Shown here in pieces: positions 19,375 through 27,745 of a stretch of DNA of 64,000 nt (positions are counted from its first letter, which is position 1; every line of letters starts with the position of its first letter). The DNA is from Parabacteroides sp. AM08-6 (GTDB taxonomy: Bacteria > Bacteroidota > Bacteroidia > Bacteroidales > Tannerellaceae). The translations under genes were made by a program, and so were the position numbers. Below the pieces are notes generated by a model that was not told the DNA's origin, searched no databases, and worked only from the letters and a program-made list of their open reading frames with translations. The DNA lies in assembly GCF_003473295.1 (NCBI RefSeq), contig NZ_QRMP01000002.1, forward strand, positions 125,204 to 189,203, in the 5' to 3' direction.

Positions 19375-19382
19375 CAAAGATA
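19375..19382 (-). promoter_or_regulatory. -7 box for asnA-ung
   Basis: On the minus strand TATCTTTG, 37 bp before the asnA ATG. No good -33 TTTG was found at 19-21 bp. Confidence 0.5.
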
Positions 19383-19492
19383 ATAATTAATGGCAAAATA
19401 ACGATTGTGCACCTGTTTTTATTTGCAAAATGGAAGTCTATGTGCGCTTGTCGGTTGCAAAATATCAAAAGTGATGATTTTTGGTTCATTCG

Positions 19493-19524
19493 TTTGCTTT
19501 CCTGCAATATTATATATACTTTTG
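19493..19524 (+). promoter_or_regulatory. promoter of tRNA-Arg
   Basis: TTTG (19493-19496) and TACTTTTG (19517-19524) separated by 20 bp, an excellent match to the Bacteroidetes -33/-7 consensus. It lies just before the tRNA's 5' end at 19535. Confidence 0.85.
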
Positions 19525-19534
19525 CGCAGTCTTT

Positions 19535-19607
19535 GGCCTGGTAGCTTAGTGAATAGAGCGTCAGATTCCGGTTCTGAAGGTCGTGGGTTTGACTCCCACC
19601 CGGGTCA
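19535..19607 (+). tRNA. tRNA-Arg (anticodon CCG)
   Basis: A 73-nt cloverleaf: acceptor 5' GGCCTGG pairs with CCGGGTC (two G-U pairs), D arm GCTT..GAGC, anticodon stem TCAGA/TCTGA with loop TTCCGGT giving anticodon CCG, T arm GTGGG/CCCAC, discriminator A. CCA is not encoded. The T loop reads TTTGACT instead of TTCRA and the D loop has G18-A19 in place of G18-G19, so the tertiary pair 19-56 is A-U instead of G-C. Confidence 0.95.
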
Positions 19608-19613
19608 CAATAA

Positions 19614-19652
19614 AAAAGGAAGCATTCGGATTTACCGATGCTTCCTTTTGTT
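19614..19652. terminator. bidirectional terminator (tRNA-Arg / sugar isomerase)
   Basis: Perfect 12-bp stem AAAAGGAAGCAT / ATGCTTCCTTTT with an inner CGG/CCG pair. The flanking A and T runs make it work for both the tRNA (+) and the converging isomerase gene (-). Confidence 0.88.
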
Positions 19653-19665
19653 TATAAAGGATTTT

Positions 19666-20520
19666 TTAGAGAATTTCGTTTGCTGCCTGATTGAAGTTAT
19701 AGATACACTGTTTGATATCCGGAACAGAGTTGTCCCAGTTGTATTCATATTCGATGGAGAATACACCTTTGAATTTCTGTCTTTTCAATTCTTTCAGCAT
19801 CCCTTTTATATCCAGTATGCCGGTACCCCATATCACATCATGTTGTTCCTTTTCGCCTTCTGTTTTAGGGGCAATATCTTTAAAATGCAAGGAGACGATA
19901 CGTCCTTTCAATTGTCTTAGGCAATCGATTTGGTCCAATCCATCCCGGCGCCAATGACCTACATCGGCACATGAGCCGAGTAGCTTACTACGTTTGGAAA
20001 TAGCATTCAATAGATTTTCCGGTGTACAATAGGTGGAAGGTTGCGGGTGATTGTGGACGGAGATTTTAATGTTATACTGTTTGGCCAGCTTTTCTATCAA
20101 ATCCCAGTGTTTCAGGGCCGGTTCGCAGGAGATGAATTCCAAACCCATGGAAGAGGCGAACTGGAACATTTTTTCCCAATCAGATTCATTGTCGAATCCA
20201 CAGACGCCTGAGCCTACAATCTTTATTCCTTTTGATGCAGCCAATTCTTTAATCTCTTTTTGGGTTTGTGCATCCAGATTCTGATCGAACACTCTGTCGC
20301 CCCATTTCCCTCCCAGTCTATGGCCGGGGTATATTTCAATATACTTCAATCCCAATTCCTGAGTTTTATCCAAGGCTTCCGTTAACGGAAATTTATGGAA
20401 TGAATAGGATTGCATGGCTAATCGCCATCCGTTTTTCTCGGCTTTGTTTTGTGCTTGGATGGAGAATGCCATTAAGCAGCAAATGAAAACGATTGTCAGT
20501 TTGAATAGTCTTTTTGTCAT
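19666..20520 (-). CDS. secreted sugar phosphate isomerase/epimerase-like protein
   Basis: A 284-residue TIM-barrel protein of the xylose-isomerase-like (AP endonuclease 2) family with a signal peptide ('CLMAFSIQAQNK'). Metal-binding and strand motifs: 'LGLKYIEIYPGHRLGG', 'GIKIVGSGVCGFDNESD', 'NIKISVHNHPQPSTY', 'SCADVGHWRRDGLDQI', 'IVSLHFKDI', 'FKGVFSIEYEYNW'. It follows the oxidoreductase gene by 21 bp. Secreted pairs of this kind are common in Bacteroidetes and are thought to act on sugars or glycosides by oxidation-isomerisation; the exact substrate is unknown. Confidence 0.85.
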   Translation of the reverse strand: MTKRLFKLTIVFICCLMAFSIQAQNKAEKNGWRLAMQSYSFHKFPLTEALDKTQELGLKYIEIYPGHRLGGKWGDRVFDQNLDAQTQKEIKELAASKGIKIVGSGVCGFDNESDWEKMFQFASSMGLEFISCEPALKHWDLIEKLAKQYNIKISVHNHPQPSTYCTPENLLNAISKRSKLLGSCADVGHWRRDGLDQIDCLRQLKGRIVSLHFKDIAPKTEGEKEQHDVIWGTGILDIKGMLKELKRQKFKGVFSIEYEYNWDNSVPDIKQCIYNFNQAANEIL

Positions 20521-20541
20521 AATTTTTATTGTTTATCCGGT

Positions 20542-22047
20542 TTATAAAGGCATATCCGGGAGTGAGAAACCATTATTATAAGTATGTTTAATCCATTCTT
20601 TTGCCATATCGGCGGCATTAAATTCGGCAAAACGCCGGTCGAAACGCGGGTCTCCGTCTATCACTTTGAAATCGTCGACGGTAACAATGCTTATCTTATC
20701 ATTAGGAGAGATGTTGGTGAACTGCATATTTTCGCCATCCCATTGTAGTTCGCGTTTTAGGCCTTGCAAACGGACAGCTAAAACTCCCATTACCACTATT
20801 TCATTGAACGGGCCGGAGAACTGGAAGTTCGAAGAAGCTTCCGTGCGGTTTTCAGGCGATTCTTTACAGGCACGTATCCAGTCCTGTTCGTGGGCATTGG
20901 TATTCCATATATCGCCATTGCCGCCTTTTATACGTGGAATAGTCGGTTTGGGCTGGTTGAAATGTTCCATGTCGCGGAATGGTATCAGGGTCGGATTCAT
21001 ACCGTAGCATCCGGTCATTATTTTCCCTTTCGAACCGATAAAAATAATACCGCCATTTTCATCACCCATCATTTCTCCGTCCTTCAGTTCTTCGGGACGA
21101 GGGGGCATTAAGCCTCCGTCATACCAATAAACTTTTACTTCCGGCATTTTGACAAATTCTCTAGCCGGACGTTCCGGGAAGGTGTATGTTACTATTTGTG
21201 CGTGAGGAGGCGAATATAGGTTACTTAAGGTAGAACTGCCTATTACACTGGTCGGATACTTCAGGTCGAGTGCCCAGTATAGCGGGTCCATGATATGGCA
21301 AGCCATATCTCCCAAAGCCCCTGTGCCGAAATCCCACCAACCGCGCCAATTCCAAGGAGTATAAGCACTGTGGTAAGGGCGTTTCTGTGCCGGGCCGATA
21401 AATAAATCCCAATCGAGAGTTTTCGGACATTTCATACCTTCTGCCGGCTGTATCAATCCTTGTGGCCAAATAGGACGGTCGGTCCAGCAATGTACTTCTG
21501 TTACTTCGCCGATAACACCGGCGCGTATCCATTCCGTTACCTGGCGACACCAGTCGAATGAATTTCCCTGATTACCCATTTGGGTGGCAACTTTATATTT
21601 TTTTGCCAGTTTAGTCAATAAGCGGGATTCGTAAACGGAGTGGGTGAGTGGTTTTTGGGTGTAGCAATGCTTGCCTAGAGTGATAGCGTGCGCTGTTATC
21701 CCTGCATGTGAATGGTCCGGTGTGGCTACCATGACGGCATCTATGGACTTTCCCATCTCATCAAACATTACCCGCCAGTCTTTGAAACGCTTGGCTGAGG
21801 GGTAATCCTTGAAAGTTTTGTCTGCATAATGCCAGTCTACATCGCACAGGGCTACAATGTTTTCGGTATTCATGTTTGCCAGATTACGACGTCCCATTCC
21901 TCCGATTCCTACACCGGCAATATTCAATTTATCACTGGGAGCCGTATAACCGAACGACTTTCCGAGTACCGAACCCGGTACAATACTCAGCCCGACTGCT
22001 GCAACTGCTCCCGATTTAAGGAAGCTTCTTCTTGAGATATTTTTCAT
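20542..22047 (-). CDS. Gfo/Idh/MocA-family oxidoreductase with Tat signal
   Basis: NAD(P)-dependent oxidoreductase of 501 residues. The N-terminus 'ISRRSFLKSGAVAAVGL' is a twin-arginine signal, so it should be exported folded with its cofactor. The Rossmann motif 'IAGVGIGGMGRRN' follows, then 'VALCDVDW', 'VATPDHSHAGI' and 'YTQKPLTHSVYES' with the catalytic-region Lys-Pro. ATG 22047 was chosen because it gives this Tat signal. It is cotranscribed with the isomerase. Substrate not predictable; glycoside or inositol-type sugars are likely by family. Confidence 0.9.
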   Translation of the reverse strand: MKNISRRSFLKSGAVAAVGLSIVPGSVLGKSFGYTAPSDKLNIAGVGIGGMGRRNLANMNTENIVALCDVDWHYADKTFKDYPSAKRFKDWRVMFDEMGKSIDAVMVATPDHSHAGITAHAITLGKHCYTQKPLTHSVYESRLLTKLAKKYKVATQMGNQGNSFDWCRQVTEWIRAGVIGEVTEVHCWTDRPIWPQGLIQPAEGMKCPKTLDWDLFIGPAQKRPYHSAYTPWNWRGWWDFGTGALGDMACHIMDPLYWALDLKYPTSVIGSSTLSNLYSPPHAQIVTYTFPERPAREFVKMPEVKVYWYDGGLMPPRPEELKDGEMMGDENGGIIFIGSKGKIMTGCYGMNPTLIPFRDMEHFNQPKPTIPRIKGGNGDIWNTNAHEQDWIRACKESPENRTEASSNFQFSGPFNEIVVMGVLAVRLQGLKRELQWDGENMQFTNISPNDKISIVTVDDFKVIDGDPRFDRRFAEFNAADMAKEWIKHTYNNGFSLPDMPL

Positions 22048-22312
22048 GACTATTAAATATAAAGTATATATCGTTGATGATATTGCGAGTTCTAAAGTTG
22101 TCTCCTCCTTTATTGTTATACACCTTAGGGCACAAAAAGTACCCATTATTGGCAAATATATTTATTTAGTTTGATAAAAAAAAGTGTTTTCGAGCCGTAA
22201 TTTCTATTTATCCCTTTGTTACTGTCCTGTTTAATATGAAAATAACTTTAATAGTATCCGGCTGGAAACGCTAACAGGTAAGCTCCCGGTTATTTGCCCC
22301 TTATCCTTTAAG

Positions 22313-22376
22313 AGTGCCACCGTATTGGCACTGCAATGCCATCCCGATGGCACTGTAGTGCCAATACGGTGGCACT
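22313..22376. repeat. array of three 18-bp palindromes with 4-bp spacers
   Basis: Units GTGCCACCGTATTGGCAC (22314-22331), ATGCCATCCCGATGGCAC (22336-22353) and GTGCCAATACGGTGGCAC (22358-22375), separated by TGCA and TGTA, a 22-bp period. Each unit has near-palindromic ends, and the first and third are exact reverse complements over 20 bp, so the whole block can also fold into one long hairpin. Intergenic, not coding. Confidence 0.9.
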
Positions 22377-22526
22377 GGCAATATCAATGTGGCCTCTGAC
22401 TGCGGGTGGCAGAACAACTTGAACGATTCCGGTTGTCAGCGAATCTTCAAAAAATGTATTAAGCGTTAAATCTAAAGAAAGTGAAGGGATTTATGCTATT
22501 TTTGTGTTTTGTTAAGTGATAAGATT

Positions 22527-22640
22527 GATGCTTGGTGCAAAGCTGGTGTCGGAAACTTGGGTTGGAAAACTACAAAATATGGCGGTGCAGCTACGGAAGT
22601 AAAAGATTATCGGTCTTTATGGTTGTATAAAAATATGTAA
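22527..22640 (+). pseudogene. possible C-terminal remnant of a lost gene
   Basis: An open frame of 37 codons ends at TAA 22638-22640 and reads 'DAWCKAGVGNLGWKTTKYGG' followed by 'AATEVKDYRSLWLYKNM'. The composition is protein-like (Trp, Gly, Tyr, few rare codons) and it stops 19 bp before the GH78 start, as an upstream operon partner would. The frame is closed upstream at 22482-22484 and has no convincing start. I do not recognise the family. It may be chance. Confidence 0.35.
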
Positions 22641-22659
22641 TATATAAAATAACAAGCAA

Positions 22660-25302
22660 ATGAAAAAACTAATATTCATTTTTTCGATTTCAACTTTCTT
22701 TGGTTTTTCCGGCGTTAACGGGCAATCTGTTGCTAAATTGACGGATTTGCAAAGTGATTATTTCGAAAATCCTATAGGAATAGATAATCCGAATCCTCGC
22801 CTTTCGTGGAAAATGGAAGATAGCAGACAAGGTGCAAAACAAACTTCGTACCGGATATTGGTCGGGAAAGACTCGATGGAGGTTGTTGGCGGACGTGGAA
22901 ATGTGTGGGATACAGGAAAAGTGAATTCAGGGGATATCCTGATAACTTATGCTGGGAAAGAACTTGAGCCTTTTACGAAATATTATTGGAAAGTAATAGG
23001 TGGAGATTTGGAAAATAAGGAGGTAGCTTCTTTGGTCAATTCCTTTGAAACAGGCATGATGAATATTAAGAATTGGCAAGGAGCCTGGATTGGAGATGGA
23101 AGAGATGCCAACTATGAACCGGCGCCATATTTCCGCAAAAAGTTCACAACCGGCAAGACGATAAAGTCTGCGCGTGCTTATATTGCTGCTGCAGGGCTGT
23201 ATGAATTGTATATGAATGGGGAAAAAGTTGGTAATCACCGTCTTGACCCGTTGTATACCCGTTTTGACAGACGCAATCTGTATGTGACTTACGATGTTAC
23301 CTCTCAACTCCGGACTGGTGATAATGCCATAGGCGTACTTTTAGGTAACGGATGGTACAATCATCAATCGAAAGCAGTATGGGATTTCGACCGGGCTCCT
23401 TGGCGTAATAGACCGACTTTCTGTATGGATCTTCGCATCACATATACGGATGGAAGTGTCGAAACCATACCGACGGATCTTAGTTGGAAAACCTCGTCGG
23501 GTGCTTTGGTTTTTAATAGTATCTATACAGGAGAACATTACGATGCCCGATTGGAACAAAAAGGATGGAATACGCCTGATTTTGATGATTCTAAATGGCA
23601 TGGGGTCGGCTATAGGGGCGTTCCTTCTCAAAATGTCGTGGCGCAGCAAGTGCGTCCAATCCGTAATGTACTGACTCTTCCGGCCAAATCTCTTAATAAG
23701 ATAGATGAAAAAACGTATGTTTTTGATTTTGGGCAGAATATGTCGGGTGTAACCAAAATAAAAGTTTCGGGAGAACCAGGTACGGAATTGAGAATTAAGC
23801 ATGGGGAACGACTTTACGAAAACGGGCATGTCGACATGTCTAACATTGATGTATATTATAGAGGTGATAAAGAGAAAGATCCTTTCCAAACGGATATTTT
23901 AATCCTAAGTGGTAACGAGGATGAATTTATGGCTAAATTTAATTATAAAGGTTTCCGTTATGTAGAAGTAACCAGCGATAAACCGATAGAGCTTGCTCAA
24001 AACAGCTTGACTGCTTATTTTATGCATAGTGATGTGCTTCCCGTCGGGAAAATCAATACATCGAGTGAACTTGTAAATAAGCTATGGTGGGCTACCAATA
24101 ATGCTTATTTATCCAATTTGATGGGCTATCCAACAGACTGTCCCCAGCGTGAGAAAAACGGATGGACAGGAGACGGGCATTTCGCAATAGAAACGGCATT
24201 GTATAACTTTGATGGGATTACTGTCTATGAAAAATGGCTTGCCGACCATCGTGATGAACAGCAACCAAACGGAGTCCTTCCTGATATTATCCCGACCGGA
24301 GGATGGGGGTATGGTACGGAGAACGGATTGGACTGGACAAGTACGATTGCTATTATTCCCTGGAACTTGTACATGTTTTACGGTGACAGCAAACCTTTGG
24401 CTGATTGTTATGAGAATATTAAAAGCTATGTTAATTATGTAGACCGTATAAGCCCTAATCATTTGACTTCTTGGGGACGTGGCGATTGGGTTCCGGTAAA
24501 GTCCCATTCCAATAAGGAATTGACCTCTTCAATCTATTTTTATGTAGATACCAAGATATTGGCAAATGCTGCGAAGTTATTTAATAAGCAAGAAGATTAT
24601 GCTCATTATACGGCATTGGCAGAGAAGATAAAAGAAGCGGTAAATGATAAATTCCTGAATAAGGAAACAGGGATATATGCAAATGGAAGTCAAACGGAAT
24701 TAAGTGTTCCTTTGCAATGGAAAATAGTTCCTGAGGATATGATATCCAAAGTAGCCGGAAACCTGGCTAAGAAAGTCGAAGAAACAGGATTTCATCTGGA
24801 TGTTGGTGTGTTGGGAGCTAAGGCCATTCTGAATGCTTTAAGCGAAAATGGATATCCGGAAACTGCTTATAAAGTGGCCGCGCAGGATACCTATCCTTCT
24901 TGGGGTTGGTGGATAGTCAACGGGTCGACTACTTTGTTGGAAAATTGGGATTTGCAAGCCGAACGTGACATTTCGGATAATCATATGATGTTTGGAGAAA
25001 TCGGCGGATGGTTTTATAAGGGGTTAGGCGGTATTTTCCCGGATCAGGAACAGCCCGGTTTTAAGCATATTTTGCTGCGCCCTAATTTTGTAAAAGAATT
25101 GAAATCATTTGAAGCACATCATGATTCTCCTTATGGACAGATTGTTTCAAGATGGGAATGGAAAAAGAAAAATATTAATTATGAGGTGGTTGTACCAGCT
25201 AATAGTACAGCAACTCTTTATCTTCCCGATAACGTTAAAGGAGAAAAAGTGATTGAGCTGAAAGCCGGCAAACATAATTTGGTTTTTAAGTCTTCTAAGT
25301 GA
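22660..25302 (+). CDS. family 78 alpha-L-rhamnosidase
   Basis: Secreted glycoside hydrolase of 880 residues with signal peptide ('FGFSGVNGQS'). Domain order follows GH78: N-terminal fibronectin-like region ('NPIGIDNPNPRLSWKM'), the Bac_rhamnosid_N domain (about 165-330, 'ARAYIAAAGLYELYMNGEKV'), a beta domain ('VFDFGQNMSGVTKIKVSG'), the (alpha/alpha)6 catalytic barrel ('GYPTDCPQREKNGWTGDGHF' near residue 487, 'DWTSTIAIIPWNLYMFYGD', 'YPSWGWWIVNGSTTLLENW') and a C-terminal beta-sandwich ('YEVVVPANSTATLYLP'). It cleaves terminal alpha-L-rhamnose from plant glycans or glycosides. No SusC/SusD pair is nearby. A terminator follows. Confidence 0.94.
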   Translation: MKKLIFIFSISTFFGFSGVNGQSVAKLTDLQSDYFENPIGIDNPNPRLSWKMEDSRQGAKQTSYRILVGKDSMEVVGGRGNVWDTGKVNSGDILITYAGKELEPFTKYYWKVIGGDLENKEVASLVNSFETGMMNIKNWQGAWIGDGRDANYEPAPYFRKKFTTGKTIKSARAYIAAAGLYELYMNGEKVGNHRLDPLYTRFDRRNLYVTYDVTSQLRTGDNAIGVLLGNGWYNHQSKAVWDFDRAPWRNRPTFCMDLRITYTDGSVETIPTDLSWKTSSGALVFNSIYTGEHYDARLEQKGWNTPDFDDSKWHGVGYRGVPSQNVVAQQVRPIRNVLTLPAKSLNKIDEKTYVFDFGQNMSGVTKIKVSGEPGTELRIKHGERLYENGHVDMSNIDVYYRGDKEKDPFQTDILILSGNEDEFMAKFNYKGFRYVEVTSDKPIELAQNSLTAYFMHSDVLPVGKINTSSELVNKLWWATNNAYLSNLMGYPTDCPQREKNGWTGDGHFAIETALYNFDGITVYEKWLADHRDEQQPNGVLPDIIPTGGWGYGTENGLDWTSTIAIIPWNLYMFYGDSKPLADCYENIKSYVNYVDRISPNHLTSWGRGDWVPVKSHSNKELTSSIYFYVDTKILANAAKLFNKQEDYAHYTALAEKIKEAVNDKFLNKETGIYANGSQTELSVPLQWKIVPEDMISKVAGNLAKKVEETGFHLDVGVLGAKAILNALSENGYPETAYKVAAQDTYPSWGWWIVNGSTTLLENWDLQAERDISDNHMMFGEIGGWFYKGLGGIFPDQEQPGFKHILLRPNFVKELKSFEAHHDSPYGQIVSRWEWKKKNINYEVVVPANSTATLYLPDNVKGEKVIELKAGKHNLVFKSSK

Positions 25303-25314
25303 TTTGAATTTCAG

Positions 25315-25358
25315 GCCTGTGTTCACCGTAGAGATTGCTGCGGTGGACACAGGCTTTT
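25315..25358 (+). terminator. terminator after the GH78 gene
   Basis: Stem GCCTGTGTTCACCG (25315-25328) with CGGTGGACACAGGC (25341-25354), one mismatch, followed by TTTT. Confidence 0.8.
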
Positions 25359-25373
25359 CAGCTATTAATATTT

Positions 25374-25475
25374 TACCCAAAGTCCTAATTGAATGTAAAA
25401 CAAAGAAACGTCCGGTATCGGTTCAATACATAAATAGAACAGAGTGCAACTGAAAATCCAATCGTATTAGGTATG
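25374..25475 (-). pseudogene. internally deleted remnant of a gtrA copy
   Basis: Two blocks match the intact gtrA gene of this cluster in the same order. TCCTAATTGAATGTAAAACA (25383-25402) corresponds to 26743-26762, which encodes the C-terminal 'CFTFN' and stop. GAAAATCCAATCGTATTAG (25452-25470) corresponds to 26981-26999, encoding 'NTIGFS'. About 170 bp between them is missing compared with the intact gene, so no GtrA protein could be made. It abuts the stop of the propeller gene at 25479. Confidence 0.8.
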
Positions 25476-25478
25476 GAA

Positions 25479-26654
25479 CTATTTGTTGAAAATATCGTTT
25501 CTTATTTTATGAACCAATACATAGGGGTTTGTGTCTTCTTTTGCTGAAAGTAACTCATTGAATCTGTTTTTACCTATAATTTCTGAATTAACACAATAGT
25601 TTAACATTTCTTCTACTCCATGGAATGAAAATTCTAAAGTGCTAATTAATAATGAGTCGTTTTTGAATTTAGAATAATGAGGAAATAATACATTCTCTTT
25701 AAAAGATAACATTTTTATATACTTGCTGCTTTTCTTATCATATATAACTGTTACATTTTTTTTCTCATAGCTGAATTTAGCTATTTGATATGATAAGTTG
25801 TCCATATTGCTGATAAAAAAGAATACTTTCTTTTTATCAACCATGTCCTTCCAGAAATAGTCGCTATATTGTTGATATTTCCAATCCGATGGTAATGTTG
25901 ATATGGAATAATTATGTTCACCAAAATCCCATGTTTGTCGTATTTTACATGTATCCGGAGTTATTTCGTATAGGTTATAGTCACTTGCTTGATTAAAGTA
26001 AACAACATCTCCTTCTTTCTCAAACATAAAATTAGTAGTAAACATAACAGACTCCTCTGCTAAAAACACAGGTCTTTTATAAAACTCTTTTATTACTTTA
26101 TTCTGTTTCTCCGAATGTAGTTTCAATCTATATTCTTTGAAATAAGAGAGGAACACTCTCAAATCACTACTTACATTGGCGAACTTATGAACCGGATACA
26201 ATTTAGGATCGGTCAATTTTAAATCACGAACATGATTGAAATCCATATCGTAAATATGAAGACCTCCATAGGCAGACAATAGCTCTATCTGGTTAGTCTC
26301 TCTGTTTATCGAGAAATCGGTCAAGTCCGAATACTCTCCCGGTCCTTTTCCATGCCGGGCTATTTTATCACAGTAGCGACCATCCCGATTAAAACGGAAT
26401 ACGGACATGGTCCGTTCATCCAATATATAAAACTGATTTTTGTAAAAATCTATTTTACTTATTTCTCCTATTAATGAACTATCCGTTGTTTCCAATGGCA
26501 CTACATCCACACTTTCAAAAATATCGAAAAAAGACAACTCATCGTAAGGAGTGTCCAAGTCGACTTTCAAAGTTTGACCACCTCCAGCTTCTTCTTTGTT
26601 ATTACATGAAAAGAAGAAGATTGGCAAAAGTAATGTACATATTAACTTTTTCAT
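25479..26654 (-). CDS. 6-bladed beta-propeller lipoprotein (divergent member)
   Basis: A 391-residue lipoprotein (lipobox 'IFFFSC', followed by 'NNKEEAGGG', a Lys-Glu-Glu pattern like the Bacteroidetes surface-export signal). Propeller strands recur: 'VDVVPLETTDSSLIGEISKI', 'FYKNQFYILDERTMSVFRFN', 'RHGKGPGEYSDLTDFSINRE'. The 'GKGPGEY' turn is diagnostic of the 6-bladed, BF3164-like family found by NVEALA genes. It is the last gene of the cluster, clearly more diverged than the two copies at 27745 and 29406. Function unknown; binding or sensing of a secreted partner is inferred. Confidence 0.85.
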   Translation of the reverse strand: MKKLICTLLLPIFFFSCNNKEEAGGGQTLKVDLDTPYDELSFFDIFESVDVVPLETTDSSLIGEISKIDFYKNQFYILDERTMSVFRFNRDGRYCDKIARHGKGPGEYSDLTDFSINRETNQIELLSAYGGLHIYDMDFNHVRDLKLTDPKLYPVHKFANVSSDLRVFLSYFKEYRLKLHSEKQNKVIKEFYKRPVFLAEESVMFTTNFMFEKEGDVVYFNQASDYNLYEITPDTCKIRQTWDFGEHNYSISTLPSDWKYQQYSDYFWKDMVDKKKVFFFISNMDNLSYQIAKFSYEKKNVTVIYDKKSSKYIKMLSFKENVLFPHYSKFKNDSLLISTLEFSFHGVEEMLNYCVNSEIIGKNRFNELLSAKEDTNPYVLVHKIRNDIFNK

Positions 26655-26743
26655 ATACTAGATATTTTATTAAACATTATCCCGGCTTTTGTTTTATACC
26701 ACTTATCTCATTAACCAGGGTTGATGTTATTTACCCCAAAGCC

Positions 26744-27124
26744 CTAATTGAATGTAAAACAAAGATTACTAAAAAAATTCCATAAGACTGTTATCCCTAT
26801 TGCAATAAGTTTTGCAAAATAAAAAGATATACCGAGCCGCTGGTGTATGAACCACAACAGTCCATTATTGATTAGTAACCCTATAATCGAAACTATAGCA
26901 AACGAAGCAAACTCTTCACCTATCTCCGGATTATGACTTCCAAATGTCCAATACCTGTTCAAGGCATAATTAGAACAGACAGCAACCGAAAATCCAATCG
27001 TATTAGCTATGTATTTTTGCCACTTCAAATATTCCTTGCAGACATACGTAAGGCTAAAATCGATTAACATACCGGTAAAACCGACTATGGAAAAGCGGAT
27101 AAATTTCAAGAATAAGTAATCCAT
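26744..27124 (-). CDS. GtrA-family membrane protein
   Basis: A 126-residue protein with four hydrophobic helices ('FIRFSIVGFTGMLIDFSLTYV', 'ANTIGFSVAVCSNYALNRYWTF', 'FASFAIVSIIGLLINNGLLW', 'FAKLIAIGITVLWNFFSNLCF'). The 'NY.LNRYWTF' motif after helix 2 is the family hallmark. GtrA proteins are proposed to flip polyprenyl-phosphate-linked sugars across the inner membrane for glycosylation of surface polymers. A GtrB-type GT2 synthase, the usual partner, is not in this window. It starts 9 bp after the thioredoxin-like gene. Confidence 0.9.
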   Translation of the reverse strand: MDYLFLKFIRFSIVGFTGMLIDFSLTYVCKEYLKWQKYIANTIGFSVAVCSNYALNRYWTFGSHNPEIGEEFASFAIVSIIGLLINNGLLWFIHQRLGISFYFAKLIAIGITVLWNFFSNLCFTFN

Positions 27125-27133
27125 ATCCGTTAC

Positions 27134-27745
27134 TTATTTTGTAATCAAACGCTCCACTCCTGTCAGATAAGCTTTACTTTCCTCCGGATACGCTGTTTCC
27201 GGTATATAAAAATCCGACACTTTCATATCTGGATGCAAAACAAAATAATAAGGACGATCATATAAGTCTGCATCCCAGGAAAAAGCTTTCATATCTGTAT
27301 TGTAAATAGGATACTTCAATAAATTATTCCGCCTGAATGCTTTCATATTCGATTCATATTCATAAGAACACAGTATTATAACTTTCTCTGTATGTTGTTT
27401 AAAAAACTGACGCAAATTTGCGAACTCACTTTCTACACAAACACTACAATTAATATCTGAATAACGATAAACTAAAATAGGCCCATCCTTGGCTAAGTCA
27501 GATAAAAGTAGTGTTTTACCCTCGCGTCCACAGGAAATATCAAGAGCGGTAAGACCACGCATCTTATTATTTAAGCACAGGTTCGTTTGATAAAAGAAGA
27601 ATTCATTATCATTTATAGTATTTTGTGTTGTTGTATCAGTTTTACTTTGCAAACTGCGTATCAGCCAAATACTTATAAAGATAATACCAAATAGAGTAAG
27701 GCATAAAATTATTTTGTTTAAATTTGTCATAATCATGTTTGTCAT
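27134..27745 (-). CDS. membrane-anchored thioredoxin-like protein
   Basis: A 203-residue protein with an N-terminal membrane anchor (about residues 11-30) and a periplasmic thioredoxin-like domain. The strand 'GPILVYRYSDINCSVCVESE' carries a CSVC redox pair, followed by a helix and 'KVIILCSYEY' and 'DRPYYFVLHPDMKV'. Its start codon overlaps the stop of the propeller gene upstream (TAATG), which suggests coupled translation. It may handle the cysteines of the two NVEALA-like proteins, which is an inference from context. Confidence 0.8.
   Translation of the reverse strand: MTNMIMTNLNKIILCLTLFGIIFISIWLIRSLQSKTDTTTQNTINDNEFFFYQTNLCLNNKMRGLTALDISCGREGKTLLLSDLAKDGPILVYRYSDINCSVCVESEFANLRQFFKQHTEKVIILCSYEYESNMKAFRRNNLLKYPIYNTDMKAFSWDADLYDRPYYFVLHPDMKVSDFYIPETAYPEESKAYLTGVERLITK

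Larger units (their letters stand above)
22048..22659. other. non-coding stretch between oxidoreductase and GH78 genes
   Basis: About 610 bp with no intact gene. It holds the divergent upstream regions, a three-unit palindromic array (22313-22376), a -7-like box TATTTTTG at 22497-22504, and a coding-like fragment ending at 22640. Nothing else was recognised. Confidence 0.7.

Noticed and set aside
19405..19920. 171-residue plus-strand ORF covering tRNA-Arg and the terminator
   Set aside because: Runs through a tRNA, a terminator and the antisense of the isomerase gene.
25374..25475. Considered as a recombination attachment site
   Set aside because: Similarity covers coding parts of gtrA in order with an internal deletion, which fits a gene remnant better.
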